DNA of 64,000 nt from Paramecium octaurelia (Eukaryota > Ciliophora > Oligohymenophorea > Peniculida > Parameciidae): assembly GCA_905182995.1 (NCBI GenBank), contig CAJJDP010000163.1, positions 62,001 through 126,000 of the forward strand, given 5' to 3'. Positions 24,576 through 35,554 of the stretch are shown one piece after another (within the stretch, counting starts at the first letter, position 1; each line of letters begins with the position of its first letter). The notes beneath the pieces are model-generated. The model did not search any database. It had not been told where the DNA came from and saw only the letters and a list, made by a program, of their open reading frames with translations. Made by a program: the position numbers and the translations under genes.

Positions 24576-25467
24576 TAAAAATTATATATAGGTTTAGTAC
24601 ATAATAAATAAACTATTACACTATTCTTGAACTCAATGCAACATGCACCTAGAAACAGATCAAACAAAACTATCTGAAACTGGCCAAAATCTATCATCCT
24701 GATGTTTACAAGGGAAATGATGCCAATAGGTAAGATTTAAATATCATTTTAGATTCAAGCTCATTTAGGAAGCCTACAACACACTAAAAACTCCAGAAAA
24801 ACGGCAATCATATGATCAAACCATATTTAAGGAAAGAGCCTTTGCGAATTAGGAACGGTCTCAAAGCAGTGAATCCGAAGAAAATACATAGAAGAATGAA
24901 TACACAGCCTAACAAACCAAGGACGGAATCAATTTCACATTTACAAAAAAGGAATATAAGGAGGCAACTGAAGAGAAGACTGTTGAGGAGGATTTTAGAA
25001 AATTTATGTAGGAACCTCTAAAAATTAATCCAGAAGAAGTCAAAGTTTATGAGAATGTTGTTGCTAGACAAATGACAAAGGAACACAAGGCTTAGGATGA
25101 ATTCATAATTGCAAAAGAAAACAAATGGAAAATCTTCTTTTTCAAAGCACATCAGATTGGCTATGCCTAATAAGTTAAGGAATATATCAAAGGTATAAAT
25201 TAATAGTGGTAATAAAAAAAGAATGATACTGACGAGATGAGATAATTGAAAAGGCAGATGCAAAAGCGTATTGCTAATGTATTACATTTGTATCATTAAC
25301 TTTAGTCCATTTTATTCATTTTTATTGGGCTCTCTCTACCATTCTTTTACTCTGCTTTAGCAAGAAGACAGGAAATCGATAAAGATTTTAAAGAAGATTT
25401 AGATTTTCTTTACAAGGTGGCAGATCAAATGGATTATCTGGAAATATCAACCAGGTTTGTCTATTGA
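24572..25467 (+). CDS. J-domain protein, probably mitochondrial and membrane-anchored
   Basis: ATG at 24572, intron 24730-24752 (23 nt), stop TGA at 25465-25467, about 290 residues. The first dozen residues (MIKIIYRFSTQQ) look like a short mitochondrial presequence. The J domain begins at once: NYYTILELNATCTQKQIKQ, then KLAKIYHPDVYKG with the HPD motif that stimulates Hsp70, then EAYNTLKTPEKRQSYDQ. A charged middle follows, and a membrane segment near residue 245 (ILFIFIGLSLPFFYSAL). It should act as an Hsp70 co-chaperone at a membrane; the organelle is inferred from the N-terminus only. The start overlaps the stop of the EF-hand gene. Confidence 0.85.
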
Positions 25468-25534
25468 GATAAAATTTTAATTATATAATATAATAAGAAA
25501 AAAGATATTAATTAAATTAATTTTTTGAGAAAAA

Positions 25535-25868
25535 ATGTCTAATTAAGTTAATTTTGGAGAAGGGAAAATTAATGAAAACTACCCATCTGCTATAAAGACA
25601 ATGTTAGAATAAGGAAAAGATCCAAAAGATTTATTAATTTAATACTGCAGACCATAATGTAAATGGTATGATGATAAATACGACAGATGCGTAAAAGCAT
25701 TCTTATCATTGAAAAATGCTGATCCTGAGAAGAATTGTGTACATTTAACAAATATTCTCTAACTAGATGTATCCATATAGAGATTTGGTGACATGTGTTG
25801 AAGCATGTGTTCAACCTAAAATATAGCATGCACTCAAAGGTAATGAACACGGTTTCATATTCCATTGA
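25535..25868 (+). CDS. complex III hinge protein (UQCRH/Qcr6-like)
   Basis: A 101-residue protein after removal of a 28-nt intron (25739-25766). The twin Cys pairs of the hinge family are present: YCRPQCKWYDDKYDRC, then ADPEKNC and the second pair CVEACVQ preceded by MYPYRDLV. The spliced junction places Cys and Met side by side in the conserved DPEKNCMYPYRDLVTC. The hinge protein binds cytochrome c1 on the intermembrane-space side of the bc1 complex; the Cys form two disulfides. It has no long acidic N-terminus as in yeast Qcr6 and carries about 15 extra residues at the C-terminus. Too short for most ORF finders because of the split. Confidence 0.85.
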
Positions 25869-26543
25869 AATAATATGATCTATAATAAACATAAATAATA
25901 CCCAATATTTAAAAACCTCATAACAACTTGTTCTTAGAAGATTCAATTCAAAAATTAGGTTATTGTTTTAATTATAAAATGTTTTTAACAATTACAATCC
26001 TATTTCAATAGGTGTATTAAATACTTAGTATTTCATTTGGTGAATATTCAAATAAGAAATTGAGACTAAATTTAACAATTTATTAATGCAAATTTCAAGA
26101 ACATATTTGAATTATTGAATATTAAAATAGTTCTACATCTGAATAGATACAGGTCACTCACTTCTAATACCATAAGCAAATAATTAATTATAAACAAGAA
26201 CTTATCAAATTACCAAACCAATCTAATCTGATAATCACTTCTTGAAGGTAGTTGAAAATGTCCAAAAAATTTTAAGTGCTAAAGATAAATATATTATTCT
26301 TATTTCTATCTAGAGATTATTTCTATTTCATCATAATTGAATAAGTATGAGTCTTGTAAATTTATATCTCTTATCTTATTTTCAGCATATAAATTGTGGG
26401 TGGAAAATCAATTAATATGATTCTAACTTATCCTATTATGATATCAATATTATTTAAATCCCATTAACCTTTTCTTAACTCTACCTCCTATCTACGTCTT
26501 TATGAAATTTAACCCATCAAAAATTAATTATTAATTAATAAAA
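25869..26543. other. AT-rich intergenic stretch
   Basis: About 675 bases with no convincing frame on either strand. The longest minus-strand open frame (up to 25946) is antisense to the hinge gene and is a shadow. Confidence 0.6.
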
Positions 26544-27198
26544 ATGTCATCTAAAAACTATAAATTGATTCATTAGAAAATTGCTAATACCACCCGTTAC
26601 AGAGATGATCCATTATCAATCAATAATAAATATTATGTTCGATTAACATAAGATTCTACTAGAGTTCTAGATTTGATTGAAAAGGATAAGTAAATCCCAC
26701 ATAAATCAATGATTGATCGATTTTGGGGACACAAAACTCAAAGACTGCCTGAACCTGTACATTAAGAAGAAAAACATGTTCAATTACCTCAGGAAATTAC
26801 TCCTTAGCAGGAAAAGCAAGAAACTCTACCTTAAATCGAAAAATAAACTGAAACATAATTCAAGAAAACCATCAGCCTGAAATAATTTAAGGAAAGTTTA
26901 CTATATGATGAAAGAACTAGTTCTATACCTAAAACCACTGTGCATAATCACATTGTTGAAGATCTTATAAGAGACAGTGACATTTTCTTAAAGAAAGCTG
27001 AATTACTTGAGCAAGTGTAAAGTTTGAAGAGATTAAAAGTGTTAAAGAAATATGAAGCAAATCAGTAATCATTAGTACTAATTTAGTTCTAACCTTCCAG
27101 GTGTAGGTAAATTACCATACATTATTAACGATTATCATTCAAAAAGCACCAATCCCGGATACTCGAGGAATAATAAAGGAAATTTTTTCACAAGATGA
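26544..27198 (+). CDS. hypothetical protein, possibly axonemal
   Basis: ATG at 26544, one 22-nt intron at 27065-27086, stop TGA at 27196-27198, about 210 residues. It starts with a helix-turn segment and has a Gln/Glu-rich middle, a helical region (KKAELLEQVQSLKRLKVLKK) and a compact basic end reading LPGVGKLPYIINDYHSKST then NPGYSRNNKGNFFTR. Small proteins ending in NPG-plus-aromatic turns and a final TR are seen among ciliary microtubule inner proteins; that resemblance is weak and is my inference. No other motif. Confidence 0.6.
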
Positions 27199-27859
27199 AG
27201 AAATTTTAAGATATTTTTTTAAATTAACATTAATATATATAAAAATACTGTAAAATCAAGTTCTAGAAAATGCTCTATCACACTTGATGGCTAAACATAC
27301 AAGATTTGTTGGTTTGTTTTGAATTTAATTAAAATTGATTAGAAAGCAGATATGATTAAAAAGGTAAATTAAAATTTGACGTTGATACCATGATTAGAAG
27401 GATAGAGATGATAGTATGATTCTTTCTGATATTTCTACACACTTTGACACTAGCAATTAATAAATGAAATATAAGTTTACATGTAGATCATTAAATGAAA
27501 TAAGTATTTATTCAATTTAAGGACAACTATTTTGGAAGAAAATTCATATAAAAATCAAAATATCATAAACCATTGAGTCAACATAATCTATACTATCTAT
27601 TCTGCTATTCTAATCATTTACTCTCAGTTTATTCTAAAAAATTGAAAAGATGCAGAGCGAAATGCAAATATAATATTATGGAATCAGGATATCAGACTAT
27701 ATTTATTATATCGAGAACTATAGTATCATCATTATCATTTTTTTAAATATATTATGTTAGTCAAATTAAGCTAGTTCTATTGATCAATTTTTTTTTCATT
27801 CAAACCAAATCAAAATTATTTAGTTATATTAACAAATAAATTTATAAAATAAAATAAAG
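27199..27859. other. AT-rich spacer between convergent genes
   Basis: About 660 bases downstream of both neighbours (stop at 27198 on plus, stop at 27860 on minus). No frame, repeat or RNA-like structure that I can support. Confidence 0.6.
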
Positions 27860-29572
27860 TCATATTAATTTAGATTATATTTTACACAAAATTTATGACT
27901 TTAGTTCTTCTCTCTCTAAAAAGTCTTTTTCCCATTAGTCAAGTTGTACCATTTCCTAGAAGTCACATCCTAATACTGATAAATTAATAGATTTCAAATT
28001 TAATTAATTTAATTAATCAAATAAGCATTTACATTTACTAAATTAGCTATAATTAGCCATTATCTAATTCTTAAGATTGAATCTTTTCTAGAAATCGGAA
28101 TAATAGTTTTAGATTAGTTTAAATTTATGGATTTATGTTTGTATGAATGGAATAATATCTCTAAAATTTGAATTTGCAATCTATTTAATCCTTTTGAAAA
28201 ATTCAATTCTCTCTTAATAACTAATCATCCATTAATTAAATAATTCAATGATTTCCTAGAGCAACATTTTAACTTAATGATATTCAGGAAATTCTAATAA
28301 ATATCAATAAAATATCTTACCAACATAATCAACTATAAAGTCATTCATGATATTGATTTACATTCCTAAATATTTAGTCTGAAGTCTCTAATCTAGCTCT
28401 TAATTCTCTACAAATTTTTATCTTCTTGATTTCATTTATTTATTTTTACTATTATCTAGGTCACTTTCTTTAAATAAACTGTTGTAACTCATGAATTGTT
28501 CTTTTTAAACTGGAATTTCATCATATTATTTTATTATTGTATCTATTCGATTCATTTATTTTTAATTATTTTCTTATTCAAAGTATTAAGGTTTTGATAT
28601 TTCCACAAGACCTTTCTATTGTTTAACTCCTTTTTCCAATTAATTTTAATATTATGTTTGCTACTTCTTATTTGGATTCTTTGATTTTTGTTAATTCTGT
28701 TGTTCCTATTAATCAGCTTTGTGTGAATTGTGTTTTTATTTACGATTATGTAAATTCACTTATGTTTATGAAGACTCTTGTGATTCATCTTCTGTAATTT
28801 ATTTATGTTGGTAAATTGGAATGGATTTATGATTTTAAATCTATTCTTATTTTTAAAGTGGAAAGTTCATTAATTTATCTTAATCAAAGCTATCAAAATT
28901 TTCTTATTAACTTCTCAATTTTTCTTAGACAATTTAATCTTATAAAGCTATCTCTAATTATTGAGTCAACTCTTATATTTATTTTTGAAGGGATTTCATA
29001 ATATCTTAATATTTAGTTTCTTAATCTTTTAATAATTAACCATGCTTTTTTTATTCATCTTGTAATTTTTTCAGTTTTACATATTCCACTGACTTCAATC
29101 TTGCGATTTCACTTTTTTCTCTTTCCAATCTTTTTTTCTCAGCCTCAACTCTTTGTTTCCATTCTAACTCAAAATCCTTCTACAATTGATTTTTCTCTTA
29201 CTCAAGCTTTTTCTTATACTACAATCTGATTTATTTGGATTTTTTTGAAACCTCATCATTAATTTACTCTTCCAACTCCTCTTAAATTTTGAATCTTAAT
29301 TATTGCTCCAATTAACCTCTTTGAAGAGAATCATCAAATTCACGAATGACGTCTTGAGCCAATTGTTCCTTCTATTGTTCATAGTCAATTCTTATTTGCT
29401 TTTCTAATTCGGCTCTTATTTGTTCCTCGTTAAATTGGGACAATGAATCTATTTCTTATTGAAATTTAATTTGATATTCCATTTGCAATTCCTGGCTTAC
29501 TTGTTCTCGTATCTCTTTCTCAATGTCTGGGAGTAATTCACGTACTGTCTCTAAAATAATTTCGTTAGACAT
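27860..29572 (-). CDS. long coiled-coil protein
   Basis: ATG at 29572, one 27-nt intron at 28294-28320, stop at 27862-27860, about 561 residues. Residues ~1-220 are an almost unbroken coiled coil: alternating Glu/Gln/Lys heptads (RELLPDIEKEIREQ, EWKQRVEAEKKRLERE). A Gln/Asn/Ser-rich linker follows, then a second helical domain (~residues 330-560) with aromatic residues (MVQLDQWEKDFLEREELK). No catalytic motif. Such proteins are typical of basal body, cortical or ciliary scaffolds in ciliates; this is inference. It is head-to-head with the first PAS-membrane gene, only 26 bases separating the two ATGs. Confidence 0.75.
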
Positions 29573-29598
29573 ATTTTAAATTATTATTATCAAATATA
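29573..29598. promoter_or_regulatory. 26-bp bidirectional intergenic spacer
   Basis: Separates the ATG of the minus-strand coiled-coil gene (29572) from the ATG of the plus-strand PAS-membrane gene (29599). The bases are nearly all A and T. Any 5' UTRs and promoter elements must be extremely short or lie inside the opposite coding region. No specific motif recognised. Confidence 0.45.
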
Positions 29599-32500
29599 AT
29601 GGAATTAAAGTCTAACTTTGGTGGCAAATCTTCTCTGGATTAGGATAAATCAGCAATAGACAAAATTCAAAACGAAGTCAAATTGATATATTTCAAAGTG
29701 ACTCAACAGCTCTTGAAGGAGGAAGAACAATCAATCGTTCTCAATTTACTAGCCATCATCATTCAGTTCTTTTAAGTGACTTACATCATTTTCAATCGTC
29801 AAACATGGAAAATCTGGTAGACTTTTGAAGTAAGCGAATGGCTTAATAAGATATTTGGGTAATGTTAAATAAGCTAACAAGATATTCGATGCTAGTTCCT
29901 TACTTTCAAATGCTGTCATTTCCAGCCCTTGTTGCTATGATGTATGTCTGCTTGGGTTTGGTAGTGTTTGCATTCATGTTGATCTTCTTTCTAAGCTATA
30001 GATTGAAATCAGCATTTACATGGCCAATATACATTTTGAGAATTTTGATTCAAATGTTCCTCTCAATTCTCTACATGCCAATCATGGATCTATTTTTTTC
30101 TTTGATTGCTTGCACAACAGATGAGAACGGAGATAAAGTAAACTAAATTTTCATTGATGTTACTTGCTGGTAAGGAGTGCATATAGTACATGGTATTGTT
30201 TCCATTTTGGGTATTGTTATATTCTATCTATTTTGTGTTACTTTTGCTATGATTTATTATGAACCAAGATATCTACCTAAAGAACCTCAATCTAAGAAGT
30301 CTGGTAGAAGTTTAGCAATTTTCCTAACATATGAATTAGTTATGATCATCTGCTATACATTCATGGTTGGAAGATCATATGATTACCTGTTCATTTTGAT
30401 TATGTTGGTAGGCAGTTTTATTGTTTTTTGGAAAATGCATATTGAAAATCCACATAATAATGTTTACATAGCTAAAATGTGGTCTATGCTTGTATCTGTA
30501 AATATGTGGAGTGTCATCTTATTATGTTTTGCTAAATTCCTTGAGGGTCAGTTGTTTTTTGGAACAATCTATGCATGGTTATCAGGGTTACCATTGATGA
30601 TTATAGCAGTTTTAAAAACTGAAAAGTTGAATTATGATTTGCTATTGACGAATCTAAATAAGGTTACAGATCCCCAAGAAGTCCTGAATTTGACAGATCA
30701 TCTTATCAAACTGTATAATATTTAAGATGCAGATTCATAATTAATGATTGATGGATTCTTAGAAATACACAGAGCCACTTGTGCAAGGGAAGATTGTTAT
30801 TTAAAATAAAAGAAATTACCAAATTAGAGATTGGCTAAACCATTCTTTAAGGATTAAAACCTTCATGAAAGGGATGTTGATTTACTGATGGTTTTAGGTT
30901 AAATTTACTTCAATTAAATAAAAAGATTCCCAAACGAAATATCATTGAGATTGAGATACTCATTGTTTCTGCTGGATCTCATGAAGTAGAGATAACAAGC
31001 ATTAAATGAACTGATATAAACAGAGCAATTATGTCCAAGCTTTGATAATGAATTCATAATTTTTAGGTATAAGTAAATTGTAGAATATGAAATGAATGCA
31101 GCATAGAATGAAAATATGGGTAATTTGGATGTAGCAACAGAATTAGCATTTTAGAATCATATGAGATCGTTTTAGAATAAAATTGAAAGAGCCACACTCA
31201 TGCATATGGACTTCTGGTCCTAATTATAAGAGGATTCTCCAGATTTAGGCAAGATGAACAATATTGGAGCGAAGATTAATTTAGCAATCACATAGGTTGA
31301 AGAGCTTTGGAATAAAATGCAAATGATGACACAAAATTTACCTAAAGCAATGAGGTTATATGGAAAATTCATTATTGAAGTATTACAAGATAAAGACTAT
31401 GGAGAAGAATTATTGGAGAAGGCTCGTAGACTATAATAGTAAAATAGCAAGAACAAGAATAAATAGATGATTTCGATATTAAGTGGTGAAGATTTGAGTT
31501 AAGAGCCTAATCCCACTACCTTGGTTTCAACCGCAGCTGAGAAATTTGCTCAGATAATCAACTTAAATTTATCATGTTGCAATTTATTTGGATATAGCAA
31601 GTCAGAAATGATTAATAGAAAGATCAACATTTTTATGCCAAATCTTTATGCTAAATTCCATGACTCTTATGTTGAACACTTCCTTTAGACAAATGACAAT
31701 AAAAATATTAACAAAGAGAGACTAATTTACATTAAATTGAAATCAAATTACATAGCCCCATGTTTTTTAATGTTGAAAATCATTCAATCTTTGGATGACA
31801 ATTTATAATTGGCTGCACAATTTAGATTACCTAAAATATTCAGACCCACATGTTATATAATCACTGATTCAGAGGAAGTTATAGATTCTATATCAGCCTC
31901 GTGTATTCCATTGTTGAGTATCGATTAGAAAGTGATTTCCCACAAAAAGGTGTCTTTGATAGATATCTTTCCAAAATTTGCAGAAAATAAATCACAATAC
32001 TTAACTAAACTAGGAGGACTGTTGTAATTTTCAGCCCAATAGTCATAATTTAGTAATTCAAATATAACAGAAGAGAAGGAATAAGAACAAATAACATTTA
32101 CGTGTTACATGAGCGAAGTAATGAATGATACAACAGATCAATTGGCTGGCTATATCATAAGATTAGAATTGCAAGGATAAGATCAAAGTGTCAATTAAGA
32201 ACTGCTTGCAAACAACCATCCTTTAAAGAGTGGGAGCAGCTTATAATTCAAGTTTAACCCTCAACGTGCGATGTTTAGTGGAGAATTCGTAGCAGATACT
32301 AATTCTTAGAGGGTTGATCAAACCATCTTATGGGATCAAAATGATTAATCATCTATGATATCTTCAAATTAGGTTGATGTTCTAAATACAGGGAATATAA
32401 GATCATAAGTGAAGACTGATAAATCTGAGGAATAGAATGTAAACAATAAGATTAACTATGGAGAAGGTATTAAAATATTAAGATTGTTTGAAAACAGGAT

Positions 32501-34523
32501 CTAAGACATAGATGATAAGGACGATATAATGTCAGATGATGAGGAGATTGGGAAGAATAGTGTATTTTAAAATAATCAAGAATAAGCATTAGAGAATGAT
32601 CAATAAAGAAACGAGTAGAATAACATATTTAGATCCAGAAAAAATCTATTTTAAATTATTAATAGTAATTAAACACCCAAAGTGATCACCAAATTAGGTT
32701 GGACTGCCAATATACTTGCATTGATCTTGGTTGTGCTTTCTTTTGTTGATTTCTTCATTATCTATGCGTAATATGAGGACATCTATAATACAATCCTTCT
32801 AGTAAGGAGCTAAAATTAAAGGAATGCAGAACTCTAAACAATAACAACGAGTGTCCAGAATCTCTTAATGTTAAACTTAGATGTTTGGCAATTAAAAACA
32901 GATGCTGATAAGACAACTTATGAGACTACTTGGAAAACTAAATTGAATAACTCAATTACTAATGTTGACAGTCTAAATAAAGATTTGATGCTATCAAATA
33001 TAGGCTTAAGTGATTCAATAGTAAATATGTTGAGTTCTGATATTGTCACAATGAGATCGAGTGATGGCAATGAATAGTTGTATGATTTATCTGAAGCAAT
33101 TTAATAAATAATCAGTAAATCGCTTATCATCAGAGATAAGAAAATTGCCAATATCAGTATGAAAGATATTGATGTAAATTTTGTGCTTTATAATTCTTTA
33201 AATAGTCTGATCTATTAATTGAGATTATTTTCTACGTTGTATGCCAATGAGTTGAGAATCAAAACTTAGAACAATGGATAAACATTCCTATTAATTCTAG
33301 GAGTCTCAGCGGCTGCCATTGGACTTGGATTGATCATTATGATTATTGCTATGATATCTGTTAGCAAAAACTAAGAAGAAGTCCTAGCCATGTTTTTAGA
33401 TCTACCAGACAAAACTGTTAAATATTTGTATAATAAAAGTGAGAACTTTATTTCTAATTTGTAAATGGGCGAAGATGATGAAATGATGTCAGAAATAGAC
33501 GATGTGGAAAAAGAGGAGTAGGAAGAATTGAATAAGACTTTGAAGACAAAGAGAAAGAAGAAAAAGTTTAAGAATACCAATAAAGATCAAAGAAACTTTA
33601 TTTTTGGCATATTCTTTGTTTTGTCACTCACTCAAGGATATTTTGTGTTGAATTATGTTCTAAGCAATACTTTTCTAACTAATCTTGATCAAATGATACC
33701 AGAAATCAATGCAACTGCTAGGGCTGAAAGCTTTTATAGATTTGTTGATATAGGAGAAAGATCTTTATTTTTGGATAGAAATTAAACAATTTTGAATCAG
33801 GATGCTTACACAATCGTTAAAAGCAATCTTAATTCACTCTATACTTTAGACTCGTCGATGCACCAAGAACATTCATTAAATGTTGAAATTACTAATCAAA
33901 TATATCTTGATGCTTTTAAGGAAATGTTTATGTCTCAACCCTGTACAATTATGGCTACAGTAATGAATGAAGTTAATGAATAAGATTGTTAGACCTTTGC
34001 TGATGGAGCCATCTATTAGGGTATGGCAGTTGGAGTTGCTCGTTACTTTGAAAATTTGAGGTACATAATGACCATATATGATTAATTTTGGAATAATTCG
34101 AAAGCTAATTTTACTCAATTGGCTCGTGGATTTGCCACATTCAAAAATATCACTAAGAATTAAGATAATACAACAAATTTAGTTTTAAATCTTAATAATT
34201 TCAATCACACAAAAGAGGCAAGATAGATGCAGGACAATTATCATAGGGGAACCTTTCGTTATTTAATTAAAAAAATGATTGAGGGAATTTATCAAGACAT
34301 GGAAAGTAGTAGAACTTAGCTTCTTGCATTCTTCATTGTATTTGAAGTCCTATTGTTCATTATATATTTCATATTGTGGTTGCCATTGGTTGTTAAAATG
34401 ACTAAAGATATTTGGAGAACTAGAGCCATGATCATGATGATTCCTTTGAGAGTTATCCAAAATATTAGATCTATTAAAGCCTACATCAAAGACAATATAC
34501 AGATAAATGATATTGATGTGTGA
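29599..34523 (+). CDS. multi-span membrane protein with PAS domain, TmcB/TmcC-like (copy A)
   Basis: One intron, 29859-29881 (23 nt); about 1,633 residues. Layout: N-terminal block of about eight to ten hydrophobic segments (residues ~45-350, e.g. MMYVCLGLVVFAFMLIFF); helical repeat region (~350-620); a PAS-like domain around residue 640 (INLNLSCCNLFGYSKSEM); a long acidic linker; two further membrane pairs with an extracellular-type loop between them near residues 1,030-1,240 and 1,330-1,590; a short basic tail ending IQINDIDV. This matches the ciliate family often labelled tiny macrocysts B/C-like; biochemical function is unknown. A PAS sensor between membrane blocks suggests a receptor or regulator. 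It is followed one kilobase downstream by a close paralogue in the same orientation. Confidence 0.8.
31091..31240 (+). repeat. near-identical tract shared with copy B
   Basis: These 150 bases differ from 37061-37210 at four positions by eye, while flanking coding DNA of the two paralogues differs far more. A second short tract, 31351-31414 against 37321-37384, differs at one position. The offset is a constant 5,970 bases. This patchy identity is what recent gene conversion between tandem paralogues would leave. Confidence 0.7.
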
Positions 34524-35077
34524 TTTTATATATATCTAATATCTATATTATTTAAATAATTGTGCCAAAAAATAATGTAATTTAATTTGATATTTCCCAT
34601 CACACAAACGAACATTCTAAATTTCAGAATCTAACGTTTTTGATTTAAATTTATAAATGATTTTCCACTTTGGATATATTCTTGCACTCTTTTCACTTGA
34701 TATGTATATTTAATTTCCTAATAAATCTAAATAATTGCAATTAATTAATTAATATTTTTTTTATTTATTGTACTCAATAATAATTTATTTAAAAAAGAAC
34801 AAAAATATCTAATAATTTTAAAATTTAAGTATTATTAGTAGATATAGACCAAATACATAATATAGTACATTCCAGATACTAAGTGACCGATATCTTCACT
34901 TATTAATTGATTTTTCACATTTCTATTTTTATGCAAAAAAAATTAAAACTATAATGTAATTAGAGTTTGGTTCATCATCATATAATTGAAATGACCATAA
35001 AATCAGTTTTCTTGTAGATTGTTTATATAAATATAATTTATGCTGGATTTTTCAAATATGATAATAATTTAAAATTT
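34524..35077. other. AT-rich spacer between tandem paralogues
   Basis: About 550 bases without a frame I can support. Poly-A/T runs are frequent. It is followed by a possible small gene (35078-35417) and then by copy B. Confidence 0.5.
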
Positions 35078-35417
35078 ATGCTTATAGATAATAATGAAAC
35101 ACATTTAAGTTAATAGTCTCTGCCCTATAATCTTCCACAAGACTAAGAATTATTGCCAAAGGTAAGAATTTAAGAATAATTTTCTTCTTAATAATGATTA
35201 TTTCAGGCTGTGTTTTTGATTACCCCTATTTAATTTGCAATATTATGGAGTCATAAGAAAAATTAATAAAATTTCAGTTAGAGTATTTTCACTAATAATT
35301 TTCTTATTTATACTTATATTACTTTGGCACGATATATTACAGATTTTAGGATATTATTTGAAAATAGATCTAATTGAGGGGCTTGTTTATCGTGTTTTAA
35401 ATATTTATATAATTTGA
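35078..35417 (+). CDS. possible small membrane protein
   Basis: ATG at 35078 and stop TGA at 35415-35417 give a frame of about 88 residues if introns 35162-35206 (45 nt) and 35250-35277 (28 nt) are removed. The product has a polar N-terminus (QSLPYNLPQDQELLPK) and one or two hydrophobic segments (VFSLIIFLFILILLWHDIL). The first intron is longer than usual for this genome, and AT-rich DNA easily mimics such frames, so the call is weak. No family recognised. It lies between the two PAS-membrane paralogues. Confidence 0.35.
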
Positions 35418-35554
35418 TTGGATTGGCTGGAGGGAGTGGAAACTGAGGGATTCTTGGGAACTATTGCCAAAAGTAGTTGATAAGGGATTAAAGCTCGAAA
35501 AGTATAGATTGTGAGAAGGGGAGGAATAATGAAATTTTATTTATTAAATTAAAA

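Noticed and set aside
25590..25946. 118-codon minus-strand frame
   Set aside because: It lies antisense to the complex III hinge gene, whose spliced product has clear family motifs.
27860..28020. A separate short exon or premature end of the coiled-coil gene near 27994
   Set aside because: An initial misreading of the AT repeat; with every base included the frame continues to TGA at 27862-27860.
30000..30100. Extra introns in the PAS-membrane gene at GT-AG pairs of 20-30 nt
   Set aside because: The reading frame is open and matches the paralogue through these sites, so splicing them would delete conserved membrane segments.
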